A stretch of 64,000 nt of DNA from Burhinus oedicnemus (taxonomy: Eukaryota; Chordata; Aves; Charadriiformes; Burhinidae). The stretch's first letter is position 1; each line of letters begins with the position of its first letter. The notes beneath the pieces are model-generated. The model made no database searches. It saw only the letters and a list, made by a program, of their open reading frames with translations, and was not told the origin of the DNA. The stretch covers positions 3,018,779-3,082,778 of the forward strand of contig VFFE01007215.1 in assembly GCA_008921705.1 (NCBI GenBank), in the 5' to 3' direction. A program made the position numbers and the translations under genes. Positions 12,901-25,081 of this stretch are shown here, piece by piece.

Positions 12901-15900
12901 TCTAGACAAGAGCATTTATTTCTTTGTGAGAGGGAAAGCTACTAGTTATGCAAATCTGTGTAAAATTCAATCTGGTTTTCATCACAACATTTTATCAAGC
13001 CATTTTTTATTTAGGGATGGGTTTTTGGCCTATCAAATATTCCCATGTACTAGAAGTTATGCTACACTTCAGGGAGAAGTGACATTAGAGATGACTATGT
13101 TAGACTAAAAGCCAGCAATAACACCAACAACAGTAACAAAAATCACAATCCAAAACCTGGAATACTACCTGTCCAAAGATTATCTGATTTCTTAGCCTGG
13201 GAATAAGATCACACTAGACTTCCTGCAGAATGTATTTTTTTTTTTTTTAAGTGTGTCATTCACTCTTACATAGACTTTTTTTTAGGAGACCAACAATGTC
13301 ACATACTCTTTATGGCAAAGGAGCAAATGGAGTTTAGTCACTGATTCCTTCCTCTGAGGTGATGCAGACCTGTGAAACTAAATTTAAGCATTTCCTTCTT
13401 TATTTCCAGATAACTGAACTTGAACTAAAAAAGAAGGTAGAAATCTATCTGGAAAAAACAGTAAACTTTACCTTTGTCAGAATTTCCTTGCTAATGAACA
13501 GTATATTGAGCCACTAAGTAAGTATGGAGCATCTACAGAAATCAGGAATACTTTTCAGCTCTTCTTCTCAAAGCTGGCATCTCCTCAATGACTTCAGGAG
13601 AAGAGATGAATTCTCCTCAGGGGCATCTGCTGGCAGACGATGTTTTGTGCTCAGTGTTTCAGGTCGTAAACGATCTGTGATGATCCAGGGAGCTTATTCC
13701 AGGCCTCTCCTGACACCTCCACCCTCTGTAAAACTTTTCTGCTGAAGCCTGTGACCGCAGTCATATTCCACAAACACTTTTAGCAACTCTAGACTAGCTC
13801 TGCCAGGAAATTTGTGATGCGCCTTATAGGAAATAAATCTTTTCATGTTTGAAGCAGTCTACTTCAGTCATCAAGATCAGAAGAGTCTGGAAATCGAAAA
13901 GAACAACACATCCACAAACAATTAACTTGGCTCTTTCATTAACTGAAACTGAGAAAACGCCTAGTTAAGTAACAATTAGGGCTTTATCCTCTGTAGTAAA
14001 ACGAGAAGATTGTCAGGTTTCCTGTGAACTGTCTGCCCTTTTATGAAACCACGCTCATGAGATTCGTAGCACCGCTTTTAACTGGCATGTTGTGGGCAAC
14101 ACTACTGCCATCCACTGAGACTGAGACCAGTCCCCAGTAAGGAGACTGTAACTGGGAGGGTGCAAAGGTACCTGAGATGTTTAGCTCCTTTTGAAAACAT
14201 CCAGGTTCAGAGAAGAGCAAAATGCCTGTGGAAGAATACACTCTCTATCTGTACCTCACCTTGTGTCAAACTAGGATCTGTTCTTCGCCTCCCTGTTCAA
14301 AATGAAGTGACTGCAAACAAGAGGGAAAGGCCACTTTTCTGTTTACAGCAGCACGCCAGGCTCACATGCCAGACCTGGCAGAAGAATTTCACCACTAAAT
14401 GTCCACCTCATCAGCATGGCAGCATATACAAACAAAAGCTTTTCTGTATTTTTAAACTGTCTTTTCTTCTTTGCAGTTAACTGACTTTTGTGTATGTAAA
14501 CCATGTCTATAATTATAGGAACTCAAATACAGTTACACATTTCAAACTCAATTCCTTGAAATCAGTAGAACCACTATTACTAGCAAAAGTAAGAAAAATG
14601 TTCCTTCGCTTGTGAGAAAAAAAAATGCAACAAATGCACATCACTAGTAGTGACAAATAGTATTTTATGTTTGGACATACTCGCAAACCAGAAAAGTGGC
14701 AGTCATGGTAACGCTACAGATAATTGCATCATATTCACAACAAAGATGTTACTTGGAAGCAATTCAATTTTTTGACAAAAGCATATGGCATCTGTGATCT
14801 CATTATTCATAAATTAATGCCAAGCCTTCAGTTCAGTATTGAAATAGCCATATGTCTAAATATGTCTCTTACACATCCAGTAACAATCAACATGGACATT
14901 CACAGTGATAACAAGAACCTTTAAAGATGTGAAATGTCGTAAAAAACTGTAAAATCTGGGTGCTTATCCTATCTCTGTAACAAAACCATTTGAACTTGAT
15001 GCCTTTACAGAATTGGGCGGGAAATACTACAGGAACCATTATTCCCATAAAAGAAACAGATTATGTTACCTTAAAAATTACTTACTGCAAGATCTCTTTC
15101 TCTCACTGCTCATTCTCTGAACCATGAGCTAATGTTAAACTAACCTGTCTTTAACCAATGTGTTTGTTACTTATAAATAAAGTCAAAGAAAAATTAAAAG
15201 CTATCAATGAGAACAACAGAACAAGTAAATCTCCTGATCTATTCAACATTCTTTTGCTGTATAAACTTATGCTACTTCTTAATTGGCATCTGTTTCTGTG
15301 ATCTTGGAAATATCTGACATTCCCACGTATAAAATTCTGTACATATGTTTATTTTGTAAGTTGCTTCTGAGCTCCTTTTTTTCTTTTTTAGTTTGAAAGA
15401 ACAGCTATGTTCACACAAACAAGAAGAAACAACACCACGTGATTTACAGGTGTACCTGGAATTTGCCATTGAGAATTGTCAAATAAGAGGATTAAAACAA
15501 ATCCATAAAATAACAGTAAATATGAGATTGTAAAGATTACCAAATAATGAGTGAAGACCCCATTCCTGCCACCAAACCACAAAATTGATTAAAGAATCTA
15601 GATGCTTTCTTTAAAAAAAAAAAAAAAATTCTTAGGGAGTGTAAGTATTGGATTGGGAGAGTTTTAAGTACTTTGCCTGAGTTTTGTACCCCCTGTAAGA
15701 CCTCAGCTAACGTGGCAGCTCCCCCAGCATTTTCCTTGCCCAGCTGCATGCCTTTGCGTGCTCCCCCCCCAGAAGCAAGTCTGCTTCCAGCCCCCATCTT
15801 GCAAATCAGAACTGCCACTTATTTGCTGCTGATCAAACACAGGTTTTCTTGTTACAGCAGTTGTTCTAATGGCCCTCAGAAGAGCACAGGTTGTTCTCAG

Positions 15901-17685
15901 TTGGATAGCACTGATGGAAAATCCCCTGAGGGCTTTAATTTTCAACATAAAGTGTTAATGTAAATATGGAATTAGAGAGCAATCATCAGGATGTGTGTGC
16001 ATTGTATCTGCAAGCATCCCATAACAAATTATACAACCCGGACATCAGTTGCCTTTAAAACCATGGTTGTTTCTTAGTGCTGCCTATCTCTTAGTGTCAT
16101 TACTTATGCGTTGGGAACTTGACTCCATGTACAAACAGAGCAGCTGACTGTGAGACAGGATAACAGGCAAACTCACAGGTACCTGTTACTCTTAGTCAAC
16201 TTCAAGGACACCAGAACTTTTTGTAAAAATCAACTGTGGGCACTAAGTTCAGACTGTGCCCAGTAAAGGTTCCCACAGGTGAAACAACCATGGTCCAGAG
16301 GATTCAGGCTTGCTGGTAAATTACTGTATGACACATCTTTCATCTAGAAACAATTTTCACAAAAACCTGGGCCCAAATTCTGGCCAGTTTTGATCTGAAA
16401 GGTTTGCTAGTCATCATTTGGTCAGCAGGTCAGGAGCCCTTTCGGGACGGTCTGTTCCATTTCTTGCTGAGCAGGTTCCCTGCAGTGGGACATGGATGTG
16501 TGCTGGTTGTCACACCATGAACCGAGTCTCCTATCAGATTACATCCCTCAATCCGTAGAGCAAGTGTGCCGGTTCAGTTACATCTTAGTGTGTTTTCCAT
16601 GCAAACTGTGGTATTTAACTGTGGGTCCACCCTGAGGATCCTAACAGGACATAATTAGAAGGGCCATGCCTTGCCCAGGGGCCCACCACCCAGGAAACAC
16701 GGGGAGGCTGCAGCCTTCCTCGGGGTAGTGTTTCCAAGAATCTCTTTGATGTGATTTACACCCACAGAGATGCACAGTGAGAGTGTGGAGGCTCAGACCC
16801 ACTGCAATATTTGTGCAAGTGGGCACAAGGATATAAAGTCTCTTTGTTCCCTGCCCTCCCCTGCTCCCACACTCAGCTTTCAAATGTGGGTGCTGGCCTC
16901 TGATGGCACTTTTCAGCACCTACAATGACATGATTGATGCACTTTAGGATCAAACTGAGTAGCCTGTTTGCCAGACAGATATTTCATGTAAGGCCTCACG
17001 TTTAAAAATTCATCAGATGTTAAAAGTTCAAAGTGGTTTCAAATGATCTGCACCTCGAGAAGAAGCCTGCAAGTGAGCACATTAGAGTTTCATTTCTTTC
17101 TATGCCACCACCATTGGAAGCTTCTTGTCTAAGTTTCCTTAGTTAGAAAATGGCAATAACACCTTGATCATTCGCTGTATCAAATGTGACATGCACAGTA
17201 TCATGATGCTGAGTAGTCTGAAGCCATCATCTTGTTATGATGCTATATTTCATTCCAATGTCACCCTTTGCTGCCTTAAGAACTAACCCTCGCCTAAGCA
17301 CTGGAATTTTTTAGCCTCAGTGTTAGTAGCCTGAAGTGAGTGGTACTTTGTTTTTCCTTTACAGTAAGGTCAGAGAGTGCACAGCTGCTACATTAGATTA
17401 AGAATTAACAACTAAGGCATTTGATGCTCAAAGGAAACAGTCTATTAATGCAAAAATCACAAAGGCCATGTTTTCACTCTCCAGGTTCCAATTATTTACT
17501 CTTAATAATCTTTTCATCACCATAATTTCAGAATTTATATTCCTACCTCTGTTTTAAAGGACATGATTGAGGGCAAAAAGATTGAGATTGATTGTTGCCT
17601 TCAGCCTCACCTGGAAATTAACCTACATTGCAGTAAAGCTCTTACTCAATGGTTGTTTCTCCAATTATCAAATGCTAATTGATTC

Positions 17686-17718
17686 TAAATTAACTAACTT
17701 ATTTTAAATTAACTAACT
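17686..17718. repeat. 14-bp direct duplication, 19-bp period
   Basis: TAAATTAACTAACT occurs exactly at 17686-17699 and 17705-17718, separated by TATTT. This probably reflects a local slippage duplication. Confidence 0.8.
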
Positions 17719-20040
17719 AAGCTACCATTTTTGTTTAACATGTAGGAAGAGAGAAGTTGTGCCTCTTTAGCTGTACCTTGTTGTTTCATCACCAAACATG
17801 CCTCCTCCTTGTCTTTTGCTGACGATAACTTAAGGTACCACTTTGCAGTCAGAGCCTCCCACGAGAGGAGTGCTGTACCATACCCCTGCAATCAGTGCTG
17901 GGCACTGTGCTGGACGGGGGGCTGGCAAACAACAGGGGCAGGTGGGTGTAGGAAACTTGTGGCTCAAATTGTCCTGGGTATGAACAAGCTGGAGAGAAGG
18001 GCATGGGGGTGTGTGAGTTCCTGGGAATCTCAGTGCTCAGCTTGAACCTGGATGCCACAACTAATCCCGAGCAAGATTTGGGCTGTCATTCCTTAGGCAG
18101 GAGGTATCTTAAGACTTTAAATTGGTAACTTTTTCTTTCAAAAAGTTTCTCATTCAATTGTCAGGTGCAATTTCCAGTTAAAATAAACTTGGCTTTGGGA
18201 TAACAGTGAAAGTTAATCAAAGGAGCTTGCTGTCCCACATCAAACTCCTCCCTTCCTCTGCATCAATATACTCTGGGCAGCTTGGGCCTGATACCACTCT
18301 AAGTGTTCCTGCTGCCAAATATTGTCTCCTTTCACTGTCTCAACTCCTCTTTCACTAATAATAAGGTTATTTTACTTGATCTCATTTAAGCATAGATTGT
18401 TCTCCTGTCACTTCCACACATGTGAAAAGGAACTCTGCAATGAAAAGAGATGCTTCAGGGAAGGGAAACAGAGAGGAAAAGGCAGCAGGAGGGTCCTGAG
18501 AACAAATTCATGAGTTGGCCCAAATGCATACACCCAGAGGAAGAGCAGACCACCCCTCATGAGTTCCTCCCACCTAAGGCAGCTTGTGCAGCACTGCTGT
18601 AAATACAGTTAGAGGGGAGTGATGTAGTGGTTTGCAGTGTAGAAGCTCTATGTGGCCTCAGGTCATAGTAGCAAGCTCTGGAGCACAGACAGGACCATTG
18701 CGTAGCGCAGCCTGGAGTTGCGGAGGTGTCCAGAGGCCATTGGTTTGCATGGTGGGGCTGTCCTTGCAGACACAAGTTTTAACATCTCTTTTTAACACAT
18801 TTTAGAAGTCCTTTCACTTCAAAAGAAACTGATGCTAACCACACCAAAACATCAGTGATCACTGGCTGGCTGTAGAATAATAATAATAAAAATGCTAATT
18901 ACACTCATTTGGAAGGTGAACAAGGGTCATGTAACACTCATGAAAAGGTCACCTTGTGAGGTGGCTGAGAATGAAAAATTCTGACCTTTAAGACTGAACA
19001 CAGCCTTCTGAATGCGTTTGCTTTTGCTCGCTCTGAACACAACATAAACTTGCAATAAATGGGCACTGGCTAAGGAAACAAAGAGATCCCGGGAATGAGA
19101 CTGCTGCGTTTCTCCCAAAGAACACCCTGTTATCAAGAGAAGTGAGTGGTCTGGAAGAAAAATTGTTGATGTCTCTCTTCCCCGAAGGTACTTCAAACAG
19201 TAAACGAACACACAAGATCCCATGTTTATTTTCTTTTAAATATATTTTTGAAAATATTGTGTGATCCAAAATATGTGTTTTTCAATTTTGCATGCCATAG
19301 CCCAGCCATGAGTGACGTATTTTATCCATATTCATAACAGTGTACAAACTTTCTATTCATAGCTCTCTCCACAGCATAAATTTTGGTGGGCATGCTGGAA
19401 TTTCCTTCTGCGGCATATGGTAATCCTTTACCTGAGGGCTTGCTCCAAATAAATGTTTACATTCCTCTGACAGCTCACTTGAAATGTAAAGGAACAAGGT
19501 ATGTGAGTCTTCCATTAAATAACTGACTGCATTTACATGTTCGGGGGAAGAAGGCACATAGCGTTCCTACACTGGACTGACTGCAGGAATGTCCAACCTT
19601 GTTTCCTCTCATAAATATTTCATAATAGCAAAGACCTTAAAAATATGCCAATTCAAACTGCGGATTGACCCTTCCAACTCCAGGCACCGTAGCTAGGAGG
19701 GATTGAAATAAACACCACAAGTAAGCAGTGCCTGCAGTGGGCGGTCATCTATGGAAACCACAGCCTCCTCTTTGGTCCCGGGGACCATCGTTTCATTCGG
19801 AGGCTATTCGAGGGAGGGCCGGCTGGAAGGGAGGGTGGTGGGTGGCAAGGGTCACACATCAAAGGTGCCGAGGAAGGTGGAAAGAATCCGGAGAAAAACT
19901 TCCTAGTCTGGGATCAGGTTTTATTTTATTTCACCCAGTTCAAGCTAATAACATTTTTACTTGTGTTGATGAAAGAATGTCTCAGCAGCTAGGGATAAGC
20001 ACACTGAAGCAGTAAATAGGGTAAATGCCTATACATGGTG

Positions 20041-20400
20041 TACATAACCAATTACTGAAGTAAATGTGCCGCTGTTTGTTTATCGGAGTACCAGGTCTAC
20101 CCGTGCTCCCATGATTCCAGCTAGTCATGTCGGGTTTCTTTAACCTTTTAATCATTATTCATATCACCAGGGCTATTCACTTGGCCACCCTCCTTTAGGC
20201 TGCCACCAGGCTAGGGCTGGCAGGTTACCAAAACATCTCCAAGAGAAAGAGCAGCACAGGAAGTCAGGAGTTTGTTATTCTTCAGGAATCCAAACCCGCA
20301 GATTTCTCTGGTCACTCCTGCCCGCCTTCCTTGCCAATTGAGCTCTAATAAGATATCCTTCAGTTGCCTTTGATATCCTTTACAGAGGGGACATGTTGTT
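20041..20400. other. unique block, possible conserved non-coding element
   Basis: This is a repeat-free stretch of mixed composition with homeodomain-like TAAT cores ('accaattactg', 'ttaatcattattcat') and no open frame of note. The call is only a suspicion from its texture. Conservation cannot be seen from one sequence. Confidence 0.15.
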
Positions 20401-23400
20401 TAGCCCCAGGAGGAAGGTGAAACACAGACTCTTTCTCCTCTGTTACTCACATTCCCGCACACTGAAATATCTCACATTTCCCTGTTACGAGTCTTGTGTT
20501 TCCCGTAAGTGCTCATCAAGAGGACCATATGTTTTGCTGTTCCTCTCGGTTGCTATCAAGCCTACTTGCAGGCCTCTCTAAATGGACATGAGGAACTTGT
20601 GCAAACTGAGCAGAAATAAAACTGGTACTGGAGATTCAATACCTCTCAAAAGCTGAGAAGTGCCTGAGTGAGAGCTTGTCTGGGGCACTTGGCAGCTGAT
20701 GCATACCCAACAGCCTTGCTTTATATGAAGGAAAGCTTCATGGATGTTACATGGTTTACACTGGCATAAAACTAGTGGAAGCAAATGGACTCTAGTAGCT
20801 ACAGTAAATTATAATCCCCACAATAATAGTTTGTAATAAAAACCATTCTCTTCTCTGAGGAACAAAATTGCCTCTGCAACCTTTAATTAAGTTGGGATCT
20901 GAACTCTTTGTGGACTAATTTCCTGCACAGTCCTCAATTTACAATATGGAAACCAGGGCACATATATGTAAAGTAACTTGTCCGAGTGTCACGGAGAAAG
21001 TCAAAATAAAGCCAGGAACGGAAACAAACCAGACCATAATATAAATGTGTGCACTCAAATTTGAAAGCATATGTTTTCAAGCCTAAATTTGACCCTTACT
21101 TAATGGACTTAAGTCCTGTGCCTTAAATACAAACCTGTCCTTTGTCTATCAGTAATTTAAAAATCAGCCCATTGTTGGGAAGATGGATGTATTCATTAGG
21201 CAATTGATACAGCTGTATTGAGTGTCTCAGCAAACTTCTTTGCTGAATTGTGCTTATATATATCCTCTACCAATATGTTTCAGAGAACCATAGTAAGGAC
21301 AAAACACTCTGAGGAGGAGAGATAGTTTCATTCAGATAATTCTTAATTAAAGTCACAGCTATTACCATTCAGTTATCATTGCTAACACAGTTAAAATCAG
21401 ATTTTTTAAAGCAGATCAACAATAGTACCACATACATCTTAAAAAAACCCCCATCAGTAAGACTAGTTTAGCTCATACCTGTGATTAAACATTCCTGTCA
21501 CAGCTTACCAGAAAATATGACTTCTGCAGTCTCTGGGGACCATCTACAATCAATACACAGAACTACATAAACCAAAAGTAAGAGACAACAATTAAAAAAT
21601 GGTTTGTGTTTCTTAGTACAAAACGCACCCTGCTGTCTGACACCTAACATGCTCAAGACACGTTTCTGGAGATACGAAGCCTTTTCAGCATACTTTTCAA
21701 GTCAACAGACTTGGGATTCATTTAAACAATGAAACAGATGACCAAATTGAAATTTCCCTGCTGGAAATAACATAATCCCCTCCTTCCAGAACTTAAAACC
21801 AAACACAGCTAGCAAAAGTAGTTCAAAAAATAAGGTGACACATAGGGAGAATGATGAGTTGTAATGTTTATTGAGAGCAACACAGGGTTTTAGAAACTGA
21901 CTTGACATTAAAGTATACATTTTCCAACTTAGATAATAGCCAACTGAGAAGCCAGGTGGGATTTCAAAGATGCTAGTACATTGTTCATATAGATACAGAC
22001 AAGCACCTCAGAGGTTAATATCTGCATTTGTCAATATAGTCCAAGAGCACTGCAGAATTGTAAACTTGCATATAATTTTTATCAATGAAGTTGGTAGCTC
22101 TCTTCCTTTCTTTCTCAGCTGTTGACGAAAACAGGATCAACCTTTACTGGTATTCTCCTGTAGCAGTTCATGCATCCTATTCTAACCTTTACATCAAAGG
22201 TCCCCAGACTACCCTTGCAGCGTGTACCCCAGGTTGGCAGGTTGAGATTAACTTTGTTATTTTCTGATGATGGAGATAGTAATATTGACACCTTAGCTTT
22301 TCAAATAAGTTTTGCAATGGGGTTTTCTAGCATTTGAAGAAGTTCCACTGTGTCTAGCTGCTGAACTGTAAAATCCACCCACGGTCCTCCACCAAACAGC
22401 TTCAGAAAATCATTGTGAAGAGGAAGACCCACACGTAAAATTCAGTCATGGTGTATCACTGCATCTTGGTTTCATATCCTCAGTGGAGATGTTCAGAGAC
22501 ATCTCCTAAATTACCAGGACATTTCCAGGCATATTTGTGTAGGTTTCAGCATACTTCTCACCATACCATCAGTCTCATGCTGTTGCCTCCACGGAATTGT
22601 TCCTGTCATTCTAAAATACTAGAGGCACATGAATAATCTCCTATATCTAGAGCCTACCTGCATTATCATTAAGCCCTACTGGAACTGCACTTCAGGCCCC
22701 CACGTGACTCCCATGCAGCAGAAGCCAGGTGAAGTGGCTGCCATTTCTTGCACTCAGGAAAAAATCCACACTGGGGCCTGTCTGCAGTTAGGGGGGAAAT
22801 TGTCACAGCACAATAGCACAAACAGCTGGTCACACAATCTCCATCCTTAACAGAGGTCCGGGTCCTCCCTCCAGGCACACAAGGAAACCTAGGTAACATC
22901 ATATGGCAAACTGAATAAACTGAATCTCAGATTACAAATTGCAAAACAGCAAATCAAATTATCTCAGTGAGATTAAAGGTAGGCAAAATAAGAAGTTTAA
23001 ATAATCTATGCAAGTCTAAAATTATTTCTTGATTGTCATATTCCAAAGGCAACAAAATGTTTTTGAAAAGTGCTGCGTTCCTCCAAAGCAGCAGTGGAAG
23101 GTGCAGCTGTTTGCACCCAAGTATTTAATGGAGAGCTGGAGAGCTGTTTAAAGTCTATGAAAAAAAGAATTTTCTTTTCATTCTTCTTTACCAGACTGGA
23201 AAGTTACTTCACAGGATTTAAAATATTTGCAAATTTATCTAGTTTTGAAAAAAAACCAACCCCAAAACAGTATGCGAGATGTATAAAACCTCAAATTCCT
23301 CGAGGCTTGTTTATTTCCAAGTTAAGAAACCAAAGCATTTGATGGTTACGAGAAAGAAAGCAATGTGCTTTTGTGCTGGTGACATTCAATACAGTTTCCC

Positions 23401-24907
23401 ATTGTCTGAAGAACAATCTTCTGTCAAGAAATCGGTTTGACTGAGCTTTGGGTAGTAACAGACTTCTACCATTAAGTGCAGTCCTGTTTGTCACCGTCAA
23501 CCCAGTGACAGACTGTGAACCACTTCCATTTGGTAATCCATTGGGATTTATAGCTTTCTGTGAAGCCAGCAAACTCTCTCACTTTTACAGGTATCTCAAA
23601 AAACCCCAATAACCTCTGCAATTCAAAAAACAACTACAGGAGTAAATATCCTAGAAACATCCTTGGTTTGGTATATGTCAGATTTTATTTTATACAGTTC
23701 AGATGAAGTTTTGCTTGCATTCATGTACTTTTGAAATTAATGGTAGGAGCACATGACTAATTTAGTGGTGTGTAGTGCCCTATGACCCACTGTATTGGTA
23801 CTGGGAAATGACAAAACGGTCCACAGAGGACTGAGTGTCCTAAATGTCAGATTATTAGTTGTGCATTGGCTGACACCTGAGCAGTATCAGGATTTTTGTA
23901 TTACTGTTGCTTCTCATTCTCAATCACTCCATTACCATTGGTGCTTTGTTCCTAGGCTCCCCAGTCAGATGTTATTGGCAAATATAGAATAAAACCAGTG
24001 AGAAAGTTGTATTTTTTATGCATTTTGATGTTTTAAAAGCTGTACAAGAGACAGGAGTAAAGCTGTACATTCAGATAAGTAAAACTTGTGAGATTTCAGC
24101 CAATTGGACCTTAAAACACTCAGCGCTTCAGAGATGCAACATGTTACGTTACTTTAAAAAAAATCACATTAGTATCAGAAGTCAATGCATTGCAGAATCG
24201 ACAAAAGAAAAATGCAAGTCTATGAAAAGCTTGTAAGAATATCCAACTAACTATGTTGCTGTAGGTTTTATTTTATAGAAAGTGTGTAAGGAAAAGAAAG
24301 TTTCAAACAACCCATGCGTTTGGATAGTAAGGGGTGTCTTGCAACTGAAACTGTTGAAGGTATTTGTTCCTGGCTGGAATAGAGCTAGCCTTCATCAGTC
24401 TATTGAGTATTGGTGAACATAGAAGGTAGGAAGGCTGAGGTCAGAAAACACCATTTTGTTGCACACTTTTTCTCATGCGTCCCTCTGGAGCATTGTGCCG
24501 AAACATCATGCACTATCTCTATAGCGCTAGGATCAGCTCCCAGAGCATCACTGTATTTCCTGCAGGATGTCACAGCCTGTGTGTTAACTGAACAGAAAAA
24601 AAAGAAAAAACACCTTAATGGAAACAACAACAGAAACAAATCCATATTACAGTCTGTTTTGAATGATTTCTTATCATGCCTAGTCCTGCAATATTTGCAG
24701 AGCCTCTTCAGGCCTGCTGGACACAGGTAGCAACGGGCCTGTGCTCTGCCAGGCACCTTCCTCACAGACACTCTCAGCAGCAAAAGTCTTGCCAGTTATT
24801 CCTAAATTCACTCATCCTTCTTTGAGTTGGAGGACTGAGGTCACTGGTTGCAACGCTGCTCTCTGGCATCACCAAGTGAAAGAATAATTCACCCTTTGTC
24901 TCCTATA

Positions 24908-25081
24908 TTATTTTTTACCCTGCAAGGATGCATCAGGTCTTTTCAGGAGACCATGGGTCATCTGAAGCATCATGCCCACAAACTCCAGTAGAGCACCTCC
25001 AAGAAGACAGCCAGGAGCCATCCCCCTGGGATTCAGCCAGTTCTCTTGTTCCTCGATCTGAATTTTCTCTTTCAGACCCCC
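24908..25081 (-). CDS. candidate exon, low confidence
   Basis: A pyrimidine-rich 'ttttctccccag' acceptor ends at 25082, and the sequence after it is open in two frames. One runs 57 codons to a TAA at 24908. It holds a charged start ('LKEKIQIEEQENWLNPRGM') and a hydrophobic middle ('GCLLGGALLEFVGMMLQM') that could be one membrane segment. The other frame, reached if the previous exon leaves one base, runs 49 codons to a TGA. Two open frames in one short stretch weaken both readings. No family is recognised. If real, it would be a terminal exon. Confidence 0.15.
   Translation of the reverse strand, partial: GGLKEKIQIEEQENWLNPRGMAPGCLLGGALLEFVGMMLQMTHGLLKRPDASLQGKK

Larger units (their letters stand above)
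8431..20040. other. unassigned AT-rich DNA, small repeats only
   Basis: No gene or large mobile element is recognised. It holds a pentanucleotide repeat (9936-9972) and an exact 14-base direct duplication (17686-17718). It also holds an exon-like but stop-containing minus interval near 14263-14314, with a good acceptor tract and an AAG-gtgagg donor, so it could only be a non-coding exon. A short (AAT)n run lies near 18877. Open frames here, up to about 106 codons, show no domain I recognise. Confidence 0.5.
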
